The position numbers and the translations under genes were made by a program. Positions 51,673 to 61,038 of a stretch of DNA of 64,000 nt are shown in pieces (position 1 is the first letter of the stretch; every line of letters begins with the position of its first letter). The notes below the pieces were generated by a model that had not been told where the DNA came from, made no database searches, and saw nothing but the letters and a program-made list of their open reading frames with translations. The DNA is from Gordonia humi (GTDB lineage Bacteria > Actinomycetota > Actinomycetes > Mycobacteriales > Mycobacteriaceae). The DNA lies in the NCBI RefSeq assembly GCF_014197435.1, contig NZ_JACIFP010000001.1, positions 4,092,001-4,156,000 of the forward strand, given 5' to 3'.

Positions 51673-52221
51673 TTACCGGTGAGTCAGCTCAGCGACGGCA
51701 TCGGCTGCCGTCTCGACGACGATGAGTCGCTCGAGTGACCTGGCCGACACGAATCCGCGGGAGCTCAGATCGTCGAGCCAGGCCAGCATCGGATCGTAGA
51801 AGCCGCGGTGGTTCACCATGATGACGGGTTTGTCGTGCTCACCGAGATACCCGCCGGTCCAGGTCTCGAAGAACTCTTCGAGAGTGCCGATGCCCCCGGG
51901 CAGGGTGATGAACGCGTCGGACCGCTCCTCCATCAGCCGTTTGCGCTCCCGCATGGTCTCGGTGACGACCATCTCGTCGGCGTCGAGGTCGGCGACCTCC
52001 TTGGCCATCAGATGCTCGGGGATGATGCCGAGCGTCGAACCGCCCGCCGCACGCGCCGCACGGGCCACACTCCCCATCATCGAGACGTTGCCACCGCCGG
52101 AGACCAGGGTGAATCCGGCCTCGGCGATCGCCGTCCCGGTGTCGGCGGCCAGTCGCAGGTACTCGGCGTCGACGGGGCCGGACGCACAGTAGACGCAGAC
52201 GGCGCGGACGGTGTCGCTCAT
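51673..52221 (-). CDS. LOG-family phosphoribohydrolase, Rv1205 type
   Basis: The 182-residue product has the LOG motifs GGGNVSMMG (nucleotide loop) and PGGIGTLEEFFE (catalytic PGGxGTxxE), with SRER-like MRERKRLME. The M. tuberculosis homolog Rv1205 makes cytokinins from their nucleoside monophosphates. ATG 52221 overlaps the stop of a second LOG gene, so two paralogs are coupled. Confidence 0.92.
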   Translation of the reverse strand: MSDTVRAVCVYCASGPVDAEYLRLAADTGTAIAEAGFTLVSGGGNVSMMGSVARAARAAGGSTLGIIPEHLMAKEVADLDADEMVVTETMRERKRLMEERSDAFITLPGGIGTLEEFFETWTGGYLGEHDKPVIMVNHRGFYDPMLAWLDDLSSRGFVSARSLERLIVVETAADAVAELTHR

Positions 52222-53018
52222 GCGCGGACCGCCTTCTCACACACCGCGCGCACGGCCTCCGCCGGGGTGTCGACGAGCGTCACCAGGTCCAGGTCGCCGG
52301 ACGAGATCTTGCCCTCGGCGACGAGCGTCGTCCGGATCCAGTCCACCAGCGGACCCCAGAAGTCGCGGCCGATGAGCACGATCGGAAACCTGAGCACCTT
52401 GCCGGTCTGGACCAGCGTGAGCGCCTCCGACAGTTCGTCGAGGGTGCCGAATCCGCCCGGGAGGCAGACGAAGGCCTGCGCGTACTTGACGAACATAGTC
52501 TTACGGACGAAGAAGTAGCGAAAGTTCATGGCGAGCGTCAGGTACGGGTTCATGTGCTGCTCGAACGGCAACTCGATGTTCAACCCGATCGACGGTGCAC
52601 CCGCCTCGTACGCGCCCTTGTTGGTCGCCTCCATCGCCCCGGGTCCGCCTCCGGTGATGACGGCGAAGCCGGCCTCGCCGAGGAGTCTGCCGAGTTCGAC
52701 GGCGCGCTCGTATCCGGGACTGCCGGGCTCCTCGCGCGCCGATCCGAACACGGTGACCGCTTCCGCGACGTCCTCGAGAGCGTCGAATCCGGCGACGAAC
52801 TCGGACTGTATCCGCAGGACGCGCCACGAGTCCCGGACGGTGCGGTGCGCGCGGTGATCGGGATTGCGCGGATCGACCCACTGGAGCAGCCCCCGATCGG
52901 TCGGCACCTGCTCGGCGTTCCCCGGCAGCCGCACCTGCGCCGCACCGACCTGGCGCACCACCTCGGCGGGTACGTCGTCGTCGAGCTGGGACTGCGCCGG
53001 GCGCGGATCGTCTGCCAT
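52218..53018 (-). CDS. LOG-family protein, longer paralog
   Basis: The 266-residue product has the motifs VITGGGPGAMEATNKGAYE and LPGGFGTLDELSEAL, and a longer N-terminal extension (about 70 residues) than its neighbour. It belongs to the TIGR00730-like class of larger LOG proteins found upstream of Rv1205 homologs. The extension has no recognised motif. TACCGT (53026 to 53031, minus strand) is seven bases before the ATG, so it probably starts the operon as a leaderless mRNA. Function of the pair not clear. Confidence 0.9.
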   Translation of the reverse strand: MADDPRPAQSQLDDDVPAEVVRQVGAAQVRLPGNAEQVPTDRGLLQWVDPRNPDHRAHRTVRDSWRVLRIQSEFVAGFDALEDVAEAVTVFGSAREEPGSPGYERAVELGRLLGEAGFAVITGGGPGAMEATNKGAYEAGAPSIGLNIELPFEQHMNPYLTLAMNFRYFFVRKTMFVKYAQAFVCLPGGFGTLDELSEALTLVQTGKVLRFPIVLIGRDFWGPLVDWIRTTLVAEGKISSGDLDLVTLVDTPAEAVRAVCEKAVRA

Positions 53019-53184
53019 GGCGGAAACGGTACCAATCGAGGCGCCCGACGACCTCGCGACGACTCTCGCGCGCCCGGACGGGTAGTACGCCCGGGGCTGA
53101 GGATCCCGCTCAGGCCTCACCCCTGTGCGGTTCGCGGCACCCCGGTGCGCACACGCCCGCCCCCGAGCGCGAACGACCGTGTGT

Positions 53185-53643
53185 TCAGCGCGGCAGCACC
53201 TCGAACACCGGCATGCCCGGCGCGGCGTCGAGGATCTGCTCGTCGGTGGAGTCGGGCGCCAGACCCTCGTCGAACGCCGACACCTGCCACGCCCAGCGCG
53301 TCAGGTATTCGCGGACGAGTTCCGGTTTGCGATCGTCGCCGAGTTCGACGAGCGTCACCGGCTCGACGCGGCGCCCGCGGCGCAACGACACCTCTCCTCC
53401 GGCCCGCACGTTCCGCACCCATTGCGTGCGACCGCGCGCAGCGACGAGGTAGCGGGCACCGTGGAGCTGGAGCACGTTCACCGGCGTCCTGCGGAGTTCT
53501 CCGCTCGTCCGCCCGGGCACCTGGAGGTCGTGGCAGCCGTTCGGCGCGACTCCGATGCGGGCGAGGACGCCCACGAACTTGTTGACGGCGATGTTCAGAC
53601 GCCCGGTCGGGGCGACGTAGCGGTCGGTCGTGTTGTCGGTCAT
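53185..53643 (-). CDS. deazaflavin (F420)-dependent nitroreductase family protein
   Basis: The 152-residue split-barrel protein of the Ddn/FDOR-B family has the segment VPGRTSGELRRTPVNVLQLHGARYLVA, then GRTQWVRNVRAGGEVSLRRG, typical of F420-binding members (Rv3547/Rv1155-like group). It may reduce quinones or nitro compounds with F420H2, consistent with F420 genes elsewhere in the window. It lies 4 bp from a small membrane gene and shares the divergent TetR operator region. Confidence 0.85.
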   Translation of the reverse strand: MTDNTTDRYVAPTGRLNIAVNKFVGVLARIGVAPNGCHDLQVPGRTSGELRRTPVNVLQLHGARYLVAARGRTQWVRNVRAGGEVSLRRGRRVEPVTLVELGDDRKPELVREYLTRWAWQVSAFDEGLAPDSTDEQILDAAPGMPVFEVLPR

Positions 53644-53647
53644 CGGT

Positions 53648-54007
53648 CTACTCCTGGAAGTCTCGATAGGGCGGCGCGAGCGCCGCGAGATTGACGATCA
53701 GCGAGAACACCGCGAACCCCCAGACGAGACCGGGCCTGGCCCCCGCGACGGCGAGCAGACCCGCCGCCAGCGAGTACAGACCGATCTTGACCAGGGCCTT
53801 CGCGACCGCCGAATCGACGACGGCCTGCGGGGACGCGAACCACGCCCAGAGCGCCACGGCGATGACGACCGCCGCTGCGGCCGCGACCAGACCGATCACC
53901 CCGCGACCGGCGATCTGCCACGTCGCGCCGCCGAGCACGGCGAGCATCAGCAGTTCGCTGACGAACACGAGGGTGGCGAGTCCCCACAGGTAGACGGTCA
54001 CGACCAC
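53648..54007 (-). CDS. YrdB/DUF2568-like small membrane protein
   Basis: The 119-residue product has four hydrophobic helices (about 5 to 28, 35 to 58, 70 to 85, 90 to 108) and belongs to the DUF2568/YrdB class. Its operon partner is the deazaflavin enzyme, and its start faces the TetR gene with a shared operator. Function unknown. Confidence 0.75.
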   Translation of the reverse strand: MVVTVYLWGLATLVFVSELLMLAVLGGATWQIAGRGVIGLVAAAAAVVIAVALWAWFASPQAVVDSAVAKALVKIGLYSLAAGLLAVAGARPGLVWGFAVFSLIVNLAALAPPYRDFQE

Positions 54008-54016
54008 TCCTTATTG

Positions 54017-54079
54017 GTGAACAGTGTTCTCGAATTGAGAGTAGATCCACGGATGCGGAAAATCAAGAACACCGTTCAC
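54017..54079. promoter_or_regulatory. paired inverted TetR operators
   Basis: GTGAACAGTGTTCT (54017 to 54030) and AGAACACCGTTCAC (54066 to 54079) are near-perfect reverse complements, and each contains an internal GAACA-TGTTC-type dyad. They occupy the gap between DUF2568 and tetR, one near each gene start, so one repressor can control both directions. Confidence 0.75.
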
Positions 54080-54101
54080 GTTTCTGGGGAGGCGTGCGAC
54101 G

Positions 54102-54812
54102 ATGGACTCGATGAGCACCCCAGACGACCCCGGCATCAGGGCCCGCAAGCGCGCGGGTATCGAGACCGAGCTGCGCGAGGTGGGCCGCAGGCATCTCGCC
54201 GAACACGGTGCCGCCGCGCTGTCGTTGCGGGCCGTCGCTCGCGACATGAATCGGACGCCGTCGTCGCTGTACCGGTACGTGCGCAATCGGGACGAGTTGC
54301 TGACGGTGCTCATCGTCGAGGCGTACGACGACCTCGGCGACGCGATCGACGCCGACGTCGAATCCCGCCGCACACCGCGCACGCGGTTCGTCGCGTTCGC
54401 CGATGCGCTCCGGCGCTGGGCGATCGATCACCCCAGCGAGTACGCGCTCCTCTACGGATCCCCCGTGCCCGGCTACCACGCTCCGGTGCAGGCGACGGCC
54501 CGTGCGGGCACGCGCCCGATTCTCGCACTCGCCGCGATCTCCGCCGCCGTCGCCGAACCGCCCGCCGTCGTCGGCACCGATCCGAAGACTCAGTCGACGG
54601 CGATCGCCGCGCTGTCCGGACTCGCCGCCGAACCGGAGGTCCGTGCGGTCGGGTTGTCGCCCGCCATGCTCACACGGGCGCTGACCGTGTGGAATCTGCT
54701 GCTCGGGTCGATCTCATCGGAGGTCTTCGAGCAGATGGGTCCCACCACGGACCGCCCCGACCGGGTGTGGGCGGGCGTCGTCGATCTGGGGGCCGCGCTG
54801 CTGTTCGGTTGA
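54102..54812 (+). CDS. TetR-family regulator
   Basis: The 236-residue product has the N-terminal HTH at about 20 to 65 (AALSLRAVARDMNRTPSSLY then RYVRNRDELLTVLI) and the C-terminal WHG-type ligand domain (ALLYGSPVPGYHAP). ATG 54102 follows a GGGGAGG site; ATG 54111 is possible. Divergent from the DUF2568-deazaflavin operon, with paired operators between. The ligand is unknown. Confidence 0.9.
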   Translation: MDSMSTPDDPGIRARKRAGIETELREVGRRHLAEHGAAALSLRAVARDMNRTPSSLYRYVRNRDELLTVLIVEAYDDLGDAIDADVESRRTPRTRFVAFADALRRWAIDHPSEYALLYGSPVPGYHAPVQATARAGTRPILALAAISAAVAEPPAVVGTDPKTQSTAIAALSGLAAEPEVRAVGLSPAMLTRALTVWNLLLGSISSEVFEQMGPTTDRPDRVWAGVVDLGAALLFG

Positions 54813-54856
54813 CGTCCTGCGCGACTGCTCCGTCACCGCGAGTCCGCGGCCCCGAC

Positions 54857-55960
54857 TCAGCGCGAGAGGTACGCCCGCAGCATGGCCGTCACCCGAGTGA
54901 TCTGCTCGACGGGAACCCGTTCGTCGACCCGGTGGGCCAGACTCGGATCACCGGGGCCGAGGTTCACCGCGGGAATGCCGAGCGCGGAGAACCGGGAGAC
55001 GTCGGTCCAGCCGTACTTGGCGCGAAAGCGCCCGTCGGCGGCGTCCACGAGCGCGGCGGCCGCCGGATGTGCCAACCCGGGCAGCGCACCCGCGGCGGAG
55101 TCGGTGATCTCAGCGGACACCGCGCCCGAGTCCAGGTCCGCGGCGAAGACGTCGCGGACGTGGTCGAACGCCTGCTCGGGGCTGCGGTCGGGCGCGAAGC
55201 GAAAGTTGACGTCGACGTACACCTCGTCGGGCACCACGTTGCCGGCCACTCCTCCGTGCACGGCCACCGCCGACAGGCCCTCGCGGTACTCGCAGCCGTC
55301 GATGTCGACCCGCCGCGGCTCGTAGGCGGCGAGCGTCTGCAGGAGACCACCGATCTTGTGGATCGCGTTGTCGCCCATCCATGCCCGCGCCGAGTGCGCG
55401 CGTGTGCCGGTCGCGGTGAGGCGGACGCGCAGGGTGCCTTGGCAACCGGCCTCGATGAGTCCGGCGGTCGGCTCGCCGAGGATCGCGACGTCGCCGACGA
55501 GCCAGTCCGGCAGTTCGCGTTCGATCGTGCCCAGTCCGTTGAACTCGGCGGCGATCTCCTCGCAGTCGTAGAAGATCAGCGTGATGTCGTGTGCCGGATC
55601 GTCGAGTGTGGCGGCCAGATGCAGGAACACCGCGTCGCCGGACTTCATGTCGACGGTGCCGCAGCCGTGCAGCACGTCGCCTTCCTCTGCGGTGTCGGTG
55701 CGGCGCGACGGCACGTTGTCGACGATCGGCACCGTGTCGAGGTGCCCGGCCAGGATGACTCTGGAGTCGCGGCCTCGGTCGGTGCGCGCCAGCACGCAGT
55801 TTCCCCGGCGGATCACCTCGAAACCGACGGTCTGCGCACGCAGCGCCTGTTCGACGGCGTCGGCGATCACCGACTCGTCGCGACTGACGCTCGGGATGTC
55901 GACGAGCTGTGCGGTCAGTTCGATCGGATCGGCGGTCAGGTCCAGACTCGGAGTGGTCAC
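54857..55960 (-). CDS. dapE: succinyl-diaminopimelate desuccinylase
   Basis: The 367-residue M20 metallopeptidase-family enzyme of lysine/DAP synthesis removes succinate from succinyl-DAP. Zn ligands visible: LAGHLDTVP (His, Asp), FYDCEE (Glu-Glu), AILGEPT and the HSARAWMG dimer-contact motif. In M. tuberculosis it neighbours dapD (Rv1201c/Rv1202); here a sulfatase pair separates them. TACGAT (55969 to 55974, minus strand) lies eight bases before the GTG, so it may be leaderless. Confidence 0.95.
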   Translation of the reverse strand: MTTPSLDLTADPIELTAQLVDIPSVSRDESVIADAVEQALRAQTVGFEVIRRGNCVLARTDRGRDSRVILAGHLDTVPIVDNVPSRRTDTAEEGDVLHGCGTVDMKSGDAVFLHLAATLDDPAHDITLIFYDCEEIAAEFNGLGTIERELPDWLVGDVAILGEPTAGLIEAGCQGTLRVRLTATGTRAHSARAWMGDNAIHKIGGLLQTLAAYEPRRVDIDGCEYREGLSAVAVHGGVAGNVVPDEVYVDVNFRFAPDRSPEQAFDHVRDVFAADLDSGAVSAEITDSAAGALPGLAHPAAAALVDAADGRFRAKYGWTDVSRFSALGIPAVNLGPGDPSLAHRVDERVPVEQITRVTAMLRAYLSR

Positions 55961-55985
55961 AGTGAACCATCGTAGGTGCGCCGGT

Positions 55986-56873
55986 TCAACAGCCGTCGAC
56001 GACTCCTCCTATGCAGCGGAAACCGAGGTGCGACGTCGACGACTCCACCTCCTCGAACTGGCGGGCGGCCGGACGGTAGCGACGACAGTAGTCAGGTGAG
56101 CACAGATGCGAGCCGCCCTTGATGACCTTCGAAACCGGGCCCGCGCCGCCGGGCGAACAACACGACGTGACCCGCCCGGCCACAGCGGCGTCGTGCGACG
56201 GCGTGGCGACTGACCTCGTCCATTCCCACACGTTGCCGATCATGTCGTACAGGCCCCACGGGTTCGGCGGATACGCGCCCACCGGGCTGGTCCGCCGATA
56301 ACCGTCGGAATCGGTGTCCTCCCACGGGAAGTGCCCGTGCCAGGTGTTCGCCAGACGGACTCCGCCGGGCTCGAGGACGCCGCCCCACGCGTAGTGCGAG
56401 GCGCCGCCCGCCCGCGCTGCGTGCTCCCACTGCTCCTCCGACGGAAGTGCGCCGTCCACCCACTCGGCGTACGCCGTCGCATCGTGAAAACTCACGTGGA
56501 CGACCGGATGATCGGGTTCGGCCGAGGTTCCGGGACCGCCGGGGCTCCGCCACGAGGCGTCCGGCACATACGACCACCACCGCCGGACGTCGTCCAGCGG
56601 CACGGGCGCGGGCGGCGGGGAGAACACCAGCGAGCCCGGCACGAGGAGATCCGGGTCGGCTCCCGGGTATCGGCCGGGATCCGGCTGTCGTTCGGCGGTC
56701 GTCACATAGCCCGTGTAGTCGACGAAACGAGCGAACTCGGCGACTGTGACCGGGCCGACGTCCATCCAGAACCCCTCGACCCGACGACGGTGCGCCGGTC
56801 GCTCCTCCGGATAGTCGTGGTCGGAGCCGATCTGCGCGTCGCCCGCCGGGATCTCGATGCGTTCGCCGGTCAC
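55986..56873 (-). CDS. formylglycine-generating enzyme
   Basis: The 295-residue FGE/SUMF1-family protein converts the sulfatase active-site Cys to formylglycine. It has [20 protein letters not shown] near the start, [34 protein letters not shown], and the C-terminal [11 protein letters not shown] ... TSHLGFRC with the two active-site-type cysteines. GTG 56873 overlaps the sulfatase stop (GTGA), so the enzyme is made with its substrate. Confidence 0.92.
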   Translation of the reverse strand: MTGERIEIPAGDAQIGSDHDYPEERPAHRRRVEGFWMDVGPVTVAEFARFVDYTGYVTTAERQPDPGRYPGADPDLLVPGSLVFSPPPAPVPLDDVRRWWSYVPDASWRSPGGPGTSAEPDHPVVHVSFHDATAYAEWVDGALPSEEQWEHAARAGGASHYAWGGVLEPGGVRLANTWHGHFPWEDTDSDGYRRTSPVGAYPPNPWGLYDMIGNVWEWTRSVATPSHDAAVAGRVTSCCSPGGAGPVSKVIKGGSHLCSPDYCRRYRPAARQFEEVESSTSHLGFRCIGGVVDGC

Positions 56874-58516
56874 CACATCACTGCACCGGCAGGCGTCGTG
56901 CGGGTGGCCGCCATCCGCTCGGACAGCTTGAGCTCCATGGTCGCGACCTGTCCCGGGTCGAATCCCGGTGCGGCGGGATCGGCGAGGTTGCGCCGCTCGT
57001 CGGGATCGGATCGCAGATCGTACAGTTCCCGCTGTGCCCGCGCCTTGCCCGCGGGGTCGAAGTAGACGGCGTACTTCCAGCGCGTGTCGCGGATCGCGCG
57101 AATGTGGTTGGGCTCGCGCACCACCTTCTGTCCGTCGGCCGCGGCCGCGTTCACGTCGTCGAAGGTGAACATCACGCTGTCCTGTACGGACGCGCTCGGT
57201 GACGACGGGTGTGCGACGGCGTCGGCGATCACCGGGGTCAGATCCGCACCGCGGAACCCGTACGATCCCCGGTTCGGAACCTCGGCCAGCGCCGCCATGG
57301 TCGGCACGAGGTCGACCAGCGAGGCCAGCGCACCGGTACGCGCGGGTGCCGGAAACATCGTGGGGTTGCTGACGATGAGCGGCACGCGGAGCGTCTCCTC
57401 GTAGGCGTTGAACGCCTTCTGACGCAGTCCGCCGTGCGACATGCCCATCTCCCCGTGATCGGAGATCCGGAAGACGACGGTGTCCCGTCGAAGCCGCTCG
57501 TCGGCGTCGATCGCGTCGAGTATCCGACCGAGGTGCGCGTCGACGATCTTGTGCAGGTACGCGTAGAAGTTCACGTAGTTGCGGGCGTCGTGCTCGGTGG
57601 GCAGCGGGCCTAGTCCGCCCGCGAGCAGCAGCTTGAGCTGCACCTGTGCCGACGGCTTGTGGTTGGCGCGCAGATTCTCCTTGTACGTGCCGGGCAGGTC
57701 GATGCCCTGTGAGAACGCCGTGGGCGCCACCGAGCCGTAGTTGTCGCAGTCGCCCACCTTCTCGTCCCAGGTCTTCGGGAACGAGAGGATGTCGTGCGGG
57801 TTGGCCAGGGACACGATGAGGGCGAACGGACCTCCGCCGGGCGCCTGGTTCGTCAAGAAGTCCAGGGCCTGGGCGATCACCGAGCTGTCGTGGTCGGCGC
57901 AGCCTCCACCGAAGTTGTCGACGGCGGTGTCGCCGCCGAAGTCGGGCGACCGCCAACCGTCGAATCCGTAGCGTTCGATGTCCGCGGGGGCCGGGCCGCC
58001 GCCGTCGGCCCCCTTGCTCATGTGCCACTTGCCGCGATAGTGGACCCGGTAGCCCGCGGTCTTGAGAATGGTCGCCATGTTGCCCAGGTCGGTCGGGAGG
58101 GTCTTCTCCGCGGCCGAGACCGATCCGCCTTCGGTGAGAGTGCTGGTGACCCCGTGTTCGGCGGGGAACTTACCGGTGAAGAAGGTGCTGCGGCTCGGTG
58201 AGCACATCGCCGTCGCGCAGAACGCGTTCTCGAAGTTCAGCCCGTGCTTGAGAAGCCGCTGCCGGTTGGGCAGATTGCGTTCGGCCCACCCCGCGGGCCA
58301 ATGCATGGGTGTGCGCTCCTGGTCGGTGATGAACAGGACGAGGTTCGGCCTGTCCGGCATGCGGCCGACCGACGGTGCTCCCGCGGCCGGCGCCGCGGTT
58401 CGCACACCCGCGCCGACGGTTGCGGCGCCGACCGCGAGAGCTCCGACACCGGTCATGAACTGTCTGCGGGAGGCCGTGCCGCCCGGGTCCGACGCGGGTG
58501 GAGTCAGCGATGACAT
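56870..58516 (-). CDS. Tat-exported sulfatase (Cys type)
   Basis: The 548-residue product has a Tat signal (SRRQFMTGVGALAVGAATVG, about residues 19 to 38), then the sulfatase fold with LVLFITDQERTP (metal Asp/Gln) and the signature CSPSRSTFFTGK with C105, which becomes formylglycine. DHGEMGMSHGG completes the metal site. It probably releases sulfate from sulfate esters outside the membrane; substrate unknown. An FGE gene is coupled downstream. The ORF continues upstream to 58603 without homology, so ATG 58516 is preferred. Confidence 0.92.
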   Translation of the reverse strand: MSSLTPPASDPGGTASRRQFMTGVGALAVGAATVGAGVRTAAPAAGAPSVGRMPDRPNLVLFITDQERTPMHWPAGWAERNLPNRQRLLKHGLNFENAFCATAMCSPSRSTFFTGKFPAEHGVTSTLTEGGSVSAAEKTLPTDLGNMATILKTAGYRVHYRGKWHMSKGADGGGPAPADIERYGFDGWRSPDFGGDTAVDNFGGGCADHDSSVIAQALDFLTNQAPGGGPFALIVSLANPHDILSFPKTWDEKVGDCDNYGSVAPTAFSQGIDLPGTYKENLRANHKPSAQVQLKLLLAGGLGPLPTEHDARNYVNFYAYLHKIVDAHLGRILDAIDADERLRRDTVVFRISDHGEMGMSHGGLRQKAFNAYEETLRVPLIVSNPTMFPAPARTGALASLVDLVPTMAALAEVPNRGSYGFRGADLTPVIADAVAHPSSPSASVQDSVMFTFDDVNAAAADGQKVVREPNHIRAIRDTRWKYAVYFDPAGKARAQRELYDLRSDPDERRNLADPAAPGFDPGQVATMELKLSERMAATRTTPAGAVMW

Positions 58517-58794
58517 CGGTCGGCCTTCCAGCAGAGTGCAGCGACGCCTCCCAACTAACCGCACCTTGATCGGACACACGTCGCGAATGGCACAGTCGTG
58601 CACAGATCGTCGGCCGGACCGATCTCATCGGCAGTACGCCGACTATCCACGTCCCGGTTCGGCGCCCGTGGGACGCAAGGAGATCAGGGCGCGCCCGCCC
58701 GATCCCCCGCGCCGCTCCGCGGTCCGGTCCGCTGGCACGGAATCGACGATCGAGATCCCGAACGGTGCGACGCGCCACCGTCGGCGCTCCCCGT

Positions 58795-58800
58795 TAGAAT
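58795..58800 (+). promoter_or_regulatory. -10 box of dapD, leaderless
   Basis: TAGAAT is six bases before the GTG at 58807, typical for a leaderless actinobacterial mRNA. No Shine-Dalgarno precedes the start. The rest of the 290-bp gap to the divergent sulfatase (58517 to 58794) shows no clear feature. Confidence 0.65.
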
Positions 58801-58806
58801 CGGGGC

Positions 58807-59772
58807 GTGACTACTCAAGGTGCCGCCGCTATCGGAATCGCCACCGTGTGGGCGAACGACTCGGAGACGATCGTTCTCGACACGTGGTACCCGACCCCCC
58901 GACTCGATCAACTCCCGGGTGAAACCGGTTCGACCGAACTGACCGGTGACGACGTCCCGGCCGATCTGCGCCCGCTCGTCGGTGTCGACGAGGCCCGAGG
59001 CGTCAAGACGATCGCGGTCAAGACCGTGATCGCCGACCTCTCGGTCGCCCCGGTCGACGCGCACGACGTCTACCTTCGCCTGCACCTGCTCTCCCACCGT
59101 CTCGTGGCGCCTCACGGACTGAACCTGGACGGTCAGTTCGGACTCCTGGCGAACGTGGTGTGGACCAATTTCGGCCCGTGCGCGGTCGACGGCTTCGAGC
59201 AGACGCGAGTTCGGCTGCGCGCTCGCGGCCACGTGACGGTGACCTCGATCGACAAGTTCCCGCGCATGGTCGACTACGTGATGCCGTCCGGTGTGCGCAT
59301 CGGAGACGCCGACCGCGTCCGCCTCGGCGCTCACCTGTCGCCGGGAACCACCGTGATGCACGAAGGCTTCGTGAACTTCAACGCGGGCACGCTCGGGACC
59401 TCGATGGTCGAGGGGCGCATCTCTGCGGGTGTCGTCGTCGGCGACGGCTCCGACATCGGTGGCGGCGCGTCGACGATGGGCACCCTCTCGGGCGGCGGCA
59501 AGGAGATCATCTCGATCGGCGAACGCTGCCTGCTCGGCGCCAACGCCGGTTGCGGCATCCCGCTCGGCGACGACTGCGTGATCGAAGCCGGCCTCTACGT
59601 CACGGCGGGGACCAAGGTGACCGGCCCGGACGGCTCGGTCGTCAAGGCCCGCGATCTCGCCGGCCGCTCCAACCTCCTGTTCCGCCGCAACAGCGTCACC
59701 GGCGCCATCGAGGTGACCGCCAAGGAGGGCGACGGCATCGAGCTCAATGAGGCGTTGCACGCGCACAACTGA
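58807..59772 (+). CDS. dapD: tetrahydrodipicolinate N-succinyltransferase
   Basis: The 321-residue DapD of the actinobacterial type uses succinyl-CoA in DAP synthesis. The left-handed beta-helix hexapeptides are visible in [24 protein letters not shown] turns, [18 protein letters not shown] and [21 protein letters not shown]. The N-terminal domain is long, as in Rv1201c. Followed by a hairpin terminator, then dapC in the opposite direction. Confidence 0.95.
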   Translation: MTTQGAAAIGIATVWANDSETIVLDTWYPTPRLDQLPGETGSTELTGDDVPADLRPLVGVDEARGVKTIAVKTVIADLSVAPVDAHDVYLRLHLLSHRLVAPHGLNLDGQFGLLANVVWTNFGPCAVDGFEQTRVRLRARGHVTVTSIDKFPRMVDYVMPSGVRIGDADRVRLGAHLSPGTTVMHEGFVNFNAGTLGTSMVEGRISAGVVVGDGSDIGGGASTMGTLSGGGKEIISIGERCLLGANAGCGIPLGDDCVIEAGLYVTAGTKVTGPDGSVVKARDLAGRSNLLFRRNSVTGAIEVTAKEGDGIELNEALHAHN

Positions 59773-59787
59773 GCACGCTCTTCGGAT

Positions 59788-59815
59788 GACCCCGACGTCG
59801 AACGACGTCGGGGTC
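59788..59815 (+). terminator. dapD terminator
   Basis: GACCCCGACGT (59788 to 59798) and ACGTCGGGGTC (59805 to 59815) form a perfect 11-bp stem with a six-base loop. The sequence after it (GTTCGTTGT) is T-rich for this genome. It lies 15 bases after the stop codon. Confidence 0.75.
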
Positions 59816-59924
59816 GTTCGTTGTCGGAACGCCTTCGTGATCTGGGGTTCTCGATACACGGGCCTCGACAGCGATCAGCGCCCCCGTGTACGGCGGACGC
59901 CGGGAAACGCTCTGTCGGAGCGCG

Positions 59925-61031
59925 CTACGCGCCCAGGCGCGCGACGGCGGCGCCGATGCGCTCGTCGGTGGCGGTCAAGGCGATGCGGACGTGCTTCGCA
60001 CCGGAGGGTCCGTAGAAGTCTCCGGGGGCGACGAGGATTCCTCGCTCGGCGAACCAGTCCAGCGACGCGCGGGAGTCGTCTCCGCGCGTCGTCCACAGGT
60101 ACAGGCCCGCCTCCGAGCGGTCGACGGTGAATCCGGCGGCCTCGACAGCGGCCTTCAGCCGATCGCGGCGGGCACGGTAGCGCTCACGCTGGGCGTCGAC
60201 GTGACCGTCGTCGTTCAGTGCGGCGACGGTGGCGCCCTGGATCGGGAACGGCACGATCATGCCCGCATGTTTGCGGACGGCGAGGAGTTCGGCGATCAGC
60301 GCCCTGTCTCCGGCCAGAAAGCCCGCGCGGTACGACGCCAGGTTCGACACCTTCGAGAGCGAGTGCACGGCGATCAGACCGGTGTGGTCGCCCCCGCACA
60401 CGTCCGGGTGCAGCACCGAATGCGCCGGGCCCTCCCAGGTGAGTCCGAGGTAGCACTCGTCGGAGACTACGACGGAGCCGTGCTCGCGCGCCCACTCGAC
60501 CACACCGCGCAGGTGATCGACCGACAGGACCGCACCGGTCGGGTTCGACGGGCTGTTCACGAAGATCACCGCGGGCACGGTGTCGCCGTAGTCGGCGACC
60601 GCGTCCGCGCGGCGAGGCGCCGCACCGGCCAGCAGCGCGCCGACCTCGTAAGTCGGGTACGCGACCTCGGGGATCACCACGGTGTCGCCCGCGGGCACAC
60701 CCAGTTGCGCGGGCAGACCCGCGATGGCCTCCTTGGTACCGATCACCGGCAGAATCGACGACTCGTCGAGCCCGGTGATCGAGAACCGGCGCTCCAGGGC
60801 GCCGACGGCGGCCGCACGCAACGCCGCGGTGCCGACAGTCGCCGGATATCCGGGGAACTCCGACGACGCGGCGAGCGCTTCCCGGATCACCGCATCGACC
60901 GGGTCGACGGGCGTTCCGACGGACAGATCGACGATCCCGTCGGGATGCGATCCGGCGAGCTTCTTGGCGCCCGAGATCGTGTCCCAGGGGAAGTCCGGAA
61001 GTCCGGCGCTGACCGGGTTGAGGCGGCTCAC
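59925..61031 (-). CDS. dapC: succinyldiaminopimelate transaminase
   Basis: The 368-residue PLP aminotransferase (class I fold) has FVNSPSNPTGAV, SDECYLGLTWEG and HSLSKVSNLASYRAGFLAG with the PLP lysine in SLSKVSN. It makes N-succinyl-L,L-DAP from its keto precursor, between DapD and DapE. Lies 7 bp downstream of fdxA, the same pairing as Rv1177/Rv1178 in M. tuberculosis. GTG 61031. Confidence 0.92.
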   Translation of the reverse strand: MSRLNPVSAGLPDFPWDTISGAKKLAGSHPDGIVDLSVGTPVDPVDAVIREALAASSEFPGYPATVGTAALRAAAVGALERRFSITGLDESSILPVIGTKEAIAGLPAQLGVPAGDTVVIPEVAYPTYEVGALLAGAAPRRADAVADYGDTVPAVIFVNSPSNPTGAVLSVDHLRGVVEWAREHGSVVVSDECYLGLTWEGPAHSVLHPDVCGGDHTGLIAVHSLSKVSNLASYRAGFLAGDRALIAELLAVRKHAGMIVPFPIQGATVAALNDDGHVDAQRERYRARRDRLKAAVEAAGFTVDRSEAGLYLWTTRGDDSRASLDWFAERGILVAPGDFYGPSGAKHVRIALTATDERIGAAVARLGA

Positions 61032-61038
61032 TGGCAGA

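Noticed and set aside
53630..55975. Plus-strand ORF of about 781 codons across tetR and dapE
   Set aside because: It crosses two real genes and an operator region; composition is that of a shadow frame.
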